Below, piece by piece: positions 22,257 to 24,713 of a stretch of DNA of 24,713 bases. The translations under genes were made by a program, and so were the position numbers. The notes beneath the pieces were generated by a model. The model was not told where the DNA came from. It saw only the letters and a program-made list of their open reading frames with translations, and did no database searches. Source of the stretch: Clostridia bacterium (lineage in GTDB: Bacteria; Bacillota; Clostridia; Oscillospirales; Butyricicoccaceae); the NCBI GenBank assembly GCA_017552495.1, contig JAFZPW010000009.1, positions 1 to 24,713 on the forward strand, given 5' to 3'. Numbering within the stretch: the first letter of the stretch is position 1; each line of letters starts with the position of its first letter.

Positions 22257-23107
22257 TTGGCGGCATCTCCTTTCGAGAGCAGAAGGATCAGTTTTTCCAA
22301 CGTGGGACGCTCTGCGGTCAAAGATGCCGGAACGTCTTCGGCGTAAAGCAGGATTTCGGAGCCGTAAGGATTCTTCCGAATTCCTTTGATTGCGCTGTTT
22401 GGAAGTGCGCGAAGCGCCGCTTCGTCGGCGTGGACAACGCAATATCGATCCAAAAGAGCATCCTTTTCTTCACAGAACAGCAGATTTCCCTTGTGCAGGA
22501 AGGCTACATAATCGCATAGCTTTTCCAGATCGCTGATGATATGGGAAGAAATGAGGATCGAATGAGAGGGATCTCGTGTAAACTCATAAAACAAATCCAC
22601 GATCTCGTCGCGTACCAGCGGATCCAGCCCCGCGGTTGCTTCGTCCAGTATCAAAAGCTGCGGCTTGTGAGACAAAGCGGCGGCGATTGCCAATTTCATC
22701 TTCATTCCCCGGGAATAGTTCCGGAACATCTTATCATCTGGCAGGGAAAAGCGATTGAGATACGCCTCGTAGTCGGCGTCCTGCCAGTCGGAATATGCGT
22801 GGCGCAGAACCTTTCCCACCTGACGCGCCGTAAGGACTTCGGGAAAATACGCTTCGTCCAGAACGACGCCGATACGGTTTTTCAACGCCGCATAAGCGGG
22901 ATCCTTCACGTCGCAGTTCAGCACGCTGGCCGAACCGCTGTCGGCCTCCAGCGCGTGGAGCAGCAACTTGATCGTGGTGCTTTTCCCGGCGCCGTTTTCT
23001 CCAATCAAACCCAGAATCGCGCCTTCGGGAAGGGTAAAGGTCAGATCCTTCAGGGTAAAGCCGGAAAAGCTTTTTGTAAGATTTTTCACTTCAATGGCGT
23101 TTTTCAT
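22253..23107 (-). CDS. ABC transporter ATP-binding protein
   Basis: A 284-residue ABC ATPase of the BcrA/YtrB type. Walker A is GENGAGKST (36-44), Walker B LLILDEATAGLDP (151-163) and the H-loop His189. The ABC signature is YSRGMKMKL (131-139) instead of LSGGQ; this variant occurs in the YtrB-like branch. The Q-loop region reads VVLDEAYFPEVLT, without the usual Gln. It should pair with the permease at 21636-22256, whose start it overlaps. Its own start overlaps the GntR stop by ATGA. The C-terminal 90 residues are the usual variable domain. Confidence 0.92.
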   Translation of the reverse strand: MKNAIEVKNLTKSFSGFTLKDLTFTLPEGAILGLIGENGAGKSTTIKLLLHALEADSGSASVLNCDVKDPAYAALKNRIGVVLDEAYFPEVLTARQVGKVLRHAYSDWQDADYEAYLNRFSLPDDKMFRNYSRGMKMKLAIAAALSHKPQLLILDEATAGLDPLVRDEIVDLFYEFTRDPSHSILISSHIISDLEKLCDYVAFLHKGNLLFCEEKDALLDRYCVVHADEAALRALPNSAIKGIRKNPYGSEILLYAEDVPASLTAERPTLEKLILLLSKGDAAK

Positions 23108-23481
23108 AATAACTCCTTGTCAAACATACGAATCATTTCGATCACATCTTCCGAGCCCATTCCGCAGGACGGCGCCAACTCCAGTGCGGCGAGAATATGC
23201 GCTTCTAACTGCTGCAGACGCTCTTCCCGAAGGATCTGGGTATTAGGTCGTGCCACATAGCAGCCCTTTGCCGGGATCGTGTGGATAAAGCCGTTTTTTT
23301 CAAGTTCGTCATAAGCCCGCTTGGTGGTGATGACGCTGATGCGCAGATCCTTTGCAAGGGCGCGGATCGAAGGCAGCGGATCGCCCTCGTTCATCTCGCC
23401 GGAAAGAATCGCTGATTTGATCTGCACGTAGATTTGCTGATAGATGGGCTGATCGCCGGTGTTGCGGATTAGAATATTCAA
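23104..23481 (-). CDS. GntR-family transcriptional regulator (YtrA subfamily)
   Basis: A 125-residue regulator with a GntR-type winged helix-turn-helix (about 11-77): PIYQQIYVQIKSAILSGEM at 12-30, then LPSIRALAKDLRIS and TTKRAYDELEKNGFI. The short C-terminal tail of two helices is that of the YtrA subgroup, whose members repress a following ABC transporter operon and respond to cell-wall-active compounds or other cues. It is first in the cassette and overlaps the ATPase, so autoregulation is likely. AAAGGAG lies 9 bases before ATG. The operator-like dyad at 23513-23523 covers its promoter. Confidence 0.9.
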   Translation of the reverse strand: MNILIRNTGDQPIYQQIYVQIKSAILSGEMNEGDPLPSIRALAKDLRISVITTKRAYDELEKNGFIHTIPAKGCYVARPNTQILREERLQQLEAHILAALELAPSCGMGSEDVIEMIRMFDKELL

Positions 23482-23497
23482 TCAATCACGCTCCTTT

Positions 23498-23509
23498 TGT
23501 TCATGAACA
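23498..23509. repeat. 12-bp palindrome in the GntR gene leader
   Basis: Perfect TGTTCATGAACA between the -10 box and the ribosome site. Possible second operator or transcript-start element; otherwise chance. Confidence 0.35.
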
Positions 23510-23533
23510 GTATATACAGTATAAACAGTTATT
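23507..23533. repeat. three tandem 9-bp repeats at the GntR promoter
   Basis: Units ACAGTATAT, ACAGTATAA and ACAGTTATT follow each other without gaps. The first two differ in one base; the third shares ACAGT plus the A/T end. They span the -10 box and the start of the spacer. Confidence 0.6.
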
Positions 23534-23546
23534 TCCCGTTTGTCAA
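23513..23546 (-). promoter_or_regulatory. GntR-ABC operon promoter and likely operator
   Basis: Minus strand TTGACA (23541-23546), 17 bases, TATACT (23518-23523). The perfect dyad TATAC-A-GTATA (23513-23523) covers the -10 box, exactly where a YtrA-type repressor would block RNA polymerase. The promoter is strong; the operator assignment is inference from position and symmetry. Confidence 0.8.
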
Positions 23547-23560
23547 GCGATATCTGCAAA

Positions 23561-23595
23561 AAAAGAACAGCAGACAAGTCGTCCGCTGTTCTTTT
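23561..23595 (-). terminator. terminator of the CPBP protease gene
   Basis: An 11-bp stem (23561-23571 with 23585-23595), one A-C mismatch, three more pairs and a 5-base loop; TTTT then G follows on the minus strand after the T-rich arm. It separates the CPBP gene from the GntR promoter. Confidence 0.8.
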
Positions 23596-23606
23596 CTTTT
23601 GTTGTG

Positions 23607-24635
23607 TCAGGAAAAAATGTGCATGACAAACATTGCTGCCGAAATCAGGATAAACAGAAGCATCCCGGGGTTCAGCACTGCCGTGCGGAAGCGGAGTCCA
23701 GCAGGAATTTGACGCTCGGTGGGAAGAAAAACCATCTTTTTGCGGCGGGTAAGGAAGAGCACCAGCCCGGCGATGGCCAAGGAGAACATAATCAGCCCGT
23801 AAATTGCCACGGGAATCATGGCGGTTATATTCTCGCTCAGTTCTTCCGCGAGTTCTTCGTAATTCATAGAGGCCGTCAGCAAGCCGGCCTTTTCCTGCAG
23901 ATAGGGGGCGACGATCCCGCCTGAGAAATTGATTATCATGTGCAGAATAACCGTATAACGGAGTTTTCCGGAACGAATGTAGAGATATCCGAACACCAGC
24001 CCGATGGCAAAGGCGTAAAATGCCTGCGAAAAATTGCCGTGAAAAAGGCCGAACATCAAAGCGGACAGCGCCACCGCCAGTTTTTCGCCATAGGGCTTCA
24101 TGCGGTCGATGAGTTGTCGCCGGAAAATAAACTCCTCCATCAGCGGCGCAAGAATCACAAGAAAAACCAGCCGGGGCAGCAGGGAGGTGCTGTCCACCAG
24201 CGCCGCTATCGGATTATCCTGCGCCGCGCCGAACAGGCGCTCAATGATCGCATTCACCGCAAGGCCCAGCATATTTCCGGCGGTGAGGAAAAACTGGCAA
24301 ATCGTAAAATATACGAAGAAAAGCCTGGGCGGCAGTTTGTGGCGTTCAAGTTTTGCGCGCTCGGCCTTTCGCATGATAAGCATGCCGCAGGGTACGGCGC
24401 AGAGATAGAGCGGAAGTTCCGCGGCGGACAGATAAAACCAGGGATTTTCGTTCCACCCGGGGAAAAAGCGTTTGATTGCATAACGCAGGACAACGGTGAG
24501 CGCAAGCCAGATCACCCAAATGGCGGACATGCCAAATCCAAGACGGGAGAAGGTTTTTTTCGCAGGAGCGGGATCATAAGGGTCGAGGGGCGTTTCGCTT
24601 GTTTCTGCGCGCGATTTGGAAGCGGGGGAAGGCAT
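23607..24635 (-). CDS. CPBP family intramembrane metalloprotease
   Basis: A 342-residue polytopic membrane protein with the CPBP (CAAX protease and bacteriocin-processing) core. The three motifs are present: EExxxR at Glu167-Glu168-Arg172 (MEEFIFRR), FxxxH at Phe195-His199 (MFGLFHG) and HxxxN at His232-Asn236. About eight helices surround them. Bacterial members process bacteriocins or provide immunity, or cleave other membrane proteins; no bacteriocin gene is visible here. The ATG at 24635 has GGAGG 7 bases upstream. The first 30 residues are hydrophilic and Pro/Ser-rich, before helix 1 at about 35-52. The open frame runs on upstream to the window edge, so a longer form cannot be ruled out. 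Confidence 0.88.
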   Translation of the reverse strand: MPSPASKSRAETSETPLDPYDPAPAKKTFSRLGFGMSAIWVIWLALTVVLRYAIKRFFPGWNENPWFYLSAAELPLYLCAVPCGMLIMRKAERAKLERHKLPPRLFFVYFTICQFFLTAGNMLGLAVNAIIERLFGAAQDNPIAALVDSTSLLPRLVFLVILAPLMEEFIFRRQLIDRMKPYGEKLAVALSALMFGLFHGNFSQAFYAFAIGLVFGYLYIRSGKLRYTVILHMIINFSGGIVAPYLQEKAGLLTASMNYEELAEELSENITAMIPVAIYGLIMFSLAIAGLVLFLTRRKKMVFLPTERQIPAGLRFRTAVLNPGMLLFILISAAMFVMHIFS

Positions 24636-24713
24636 GACATTTCCTCCTTTCGGCGACAGGAACGATGGGGTAAAGGTGAAGAAAACCGCTCCCAGCAAAA
24701 GGTTGATGAGCGC
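24636..24713. other. window edge upstream of the CPBP gene
   Basis: On the minus strand this stretch is open in all three frames, and the frame in phase with the CPBP gene encodes a hydrophobic run (ALINLLLGAVFFTF). It may be the leader, or the end of another gene. No promoter can be read. Confidence 0.3.

Noticed and set aside
1..24713. Defence system, prophage, CRISPR array or biosynthetic cluster
   Set aside because: All genes read as housekeeping, sporulation, transport or small conserved proteins; no nuclease-toxin pair, integrase, repeat-spacer pattern or synthase is present. The CPBP gene alone is not evidence for a bacteriocin locus.

Overview
The window reads as chromosomal DNA of a spore-forming, low-redox Firmicute of the class Clostridia, most likely close to the Oscillospiraceae. 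Three things support this: sporulation genes of the YqfC/YqfD and YlbJ type, Bacillus/Clostridium-like gene order (yqfC-yqfD-phoH-ybeY-era-yqzL-recO), and strong AGGAGG ribosome sites with TTGACA-17-TATAAT promoters. The family assignment is an inference from the kinds of small protein present, not from a marker gene. About 30 protein genes are packed tightly on both strands. I saw no rRNA, tRNA, CRISPR array, insertion sequence or phage gene.

Left part (1-7717). The 5' part of a uridine phosphorylase gene and a DUF951 gene form a small minus-strand operon. Divergent from it is a three-S1-domain RNA-binding protein. It ends at a bidirectional terminator shared with an NhaC-type Na+/H+ antiporter gene on the minus strand. 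Further minus-strand units follow, most with a readable sigma-A promoter and several with a terminator: rpe, a class I aminotransferase, a TraX-family membrane protein, a small four-cysteine protein and a YlbJ-like membrane protein.

Middle part (7780-15227). A plus-strand housekeeping and sporulation run: yqfC-yqfD-phoH-ybeY-era-yqzL-recO-mutS2. Many neighbours overlap by ATGA, which suggests translational coupling. The cdd and dgkA genes often found between ybeY and era are absent. A small yqzL gene overlaps the start of recO. A decayed GNAT acetyltransferase remnant sits directly behind mutS2.

Right-middle part (15376-21621). An HPr-like gene with its own promoter and terminator encodes Tyr instead of His at position 15 but keeps Ser46, so it looks Crh-like rather than a PTS phosphocarrier. 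Then come uvrC-rsmD-coaD and a coiled-coil protein, all overlapping, followed by pxpA-pxpB-pxpC, the 5-oxoprolinase that turns pyroglutamate into glutamate.

Right end (21636-24713, minus strand). A GntR/YtrA-type regulator, an ABC ATPase and an ABC permease form an overlapping cassette whose promoter carries a dyad over the -10 and three 9-bp repeats. Upstream of it, and read towards it, lies a CPBP-family membrane protease gene with its own terminator.

I did not find a clearly new multi-gene system. The observations most worth following are the Tyr15 HPr paralogue, the GntR operator architecture, the long stem-loop between era and yqzL, and the two dyads around the nhaC promoter.
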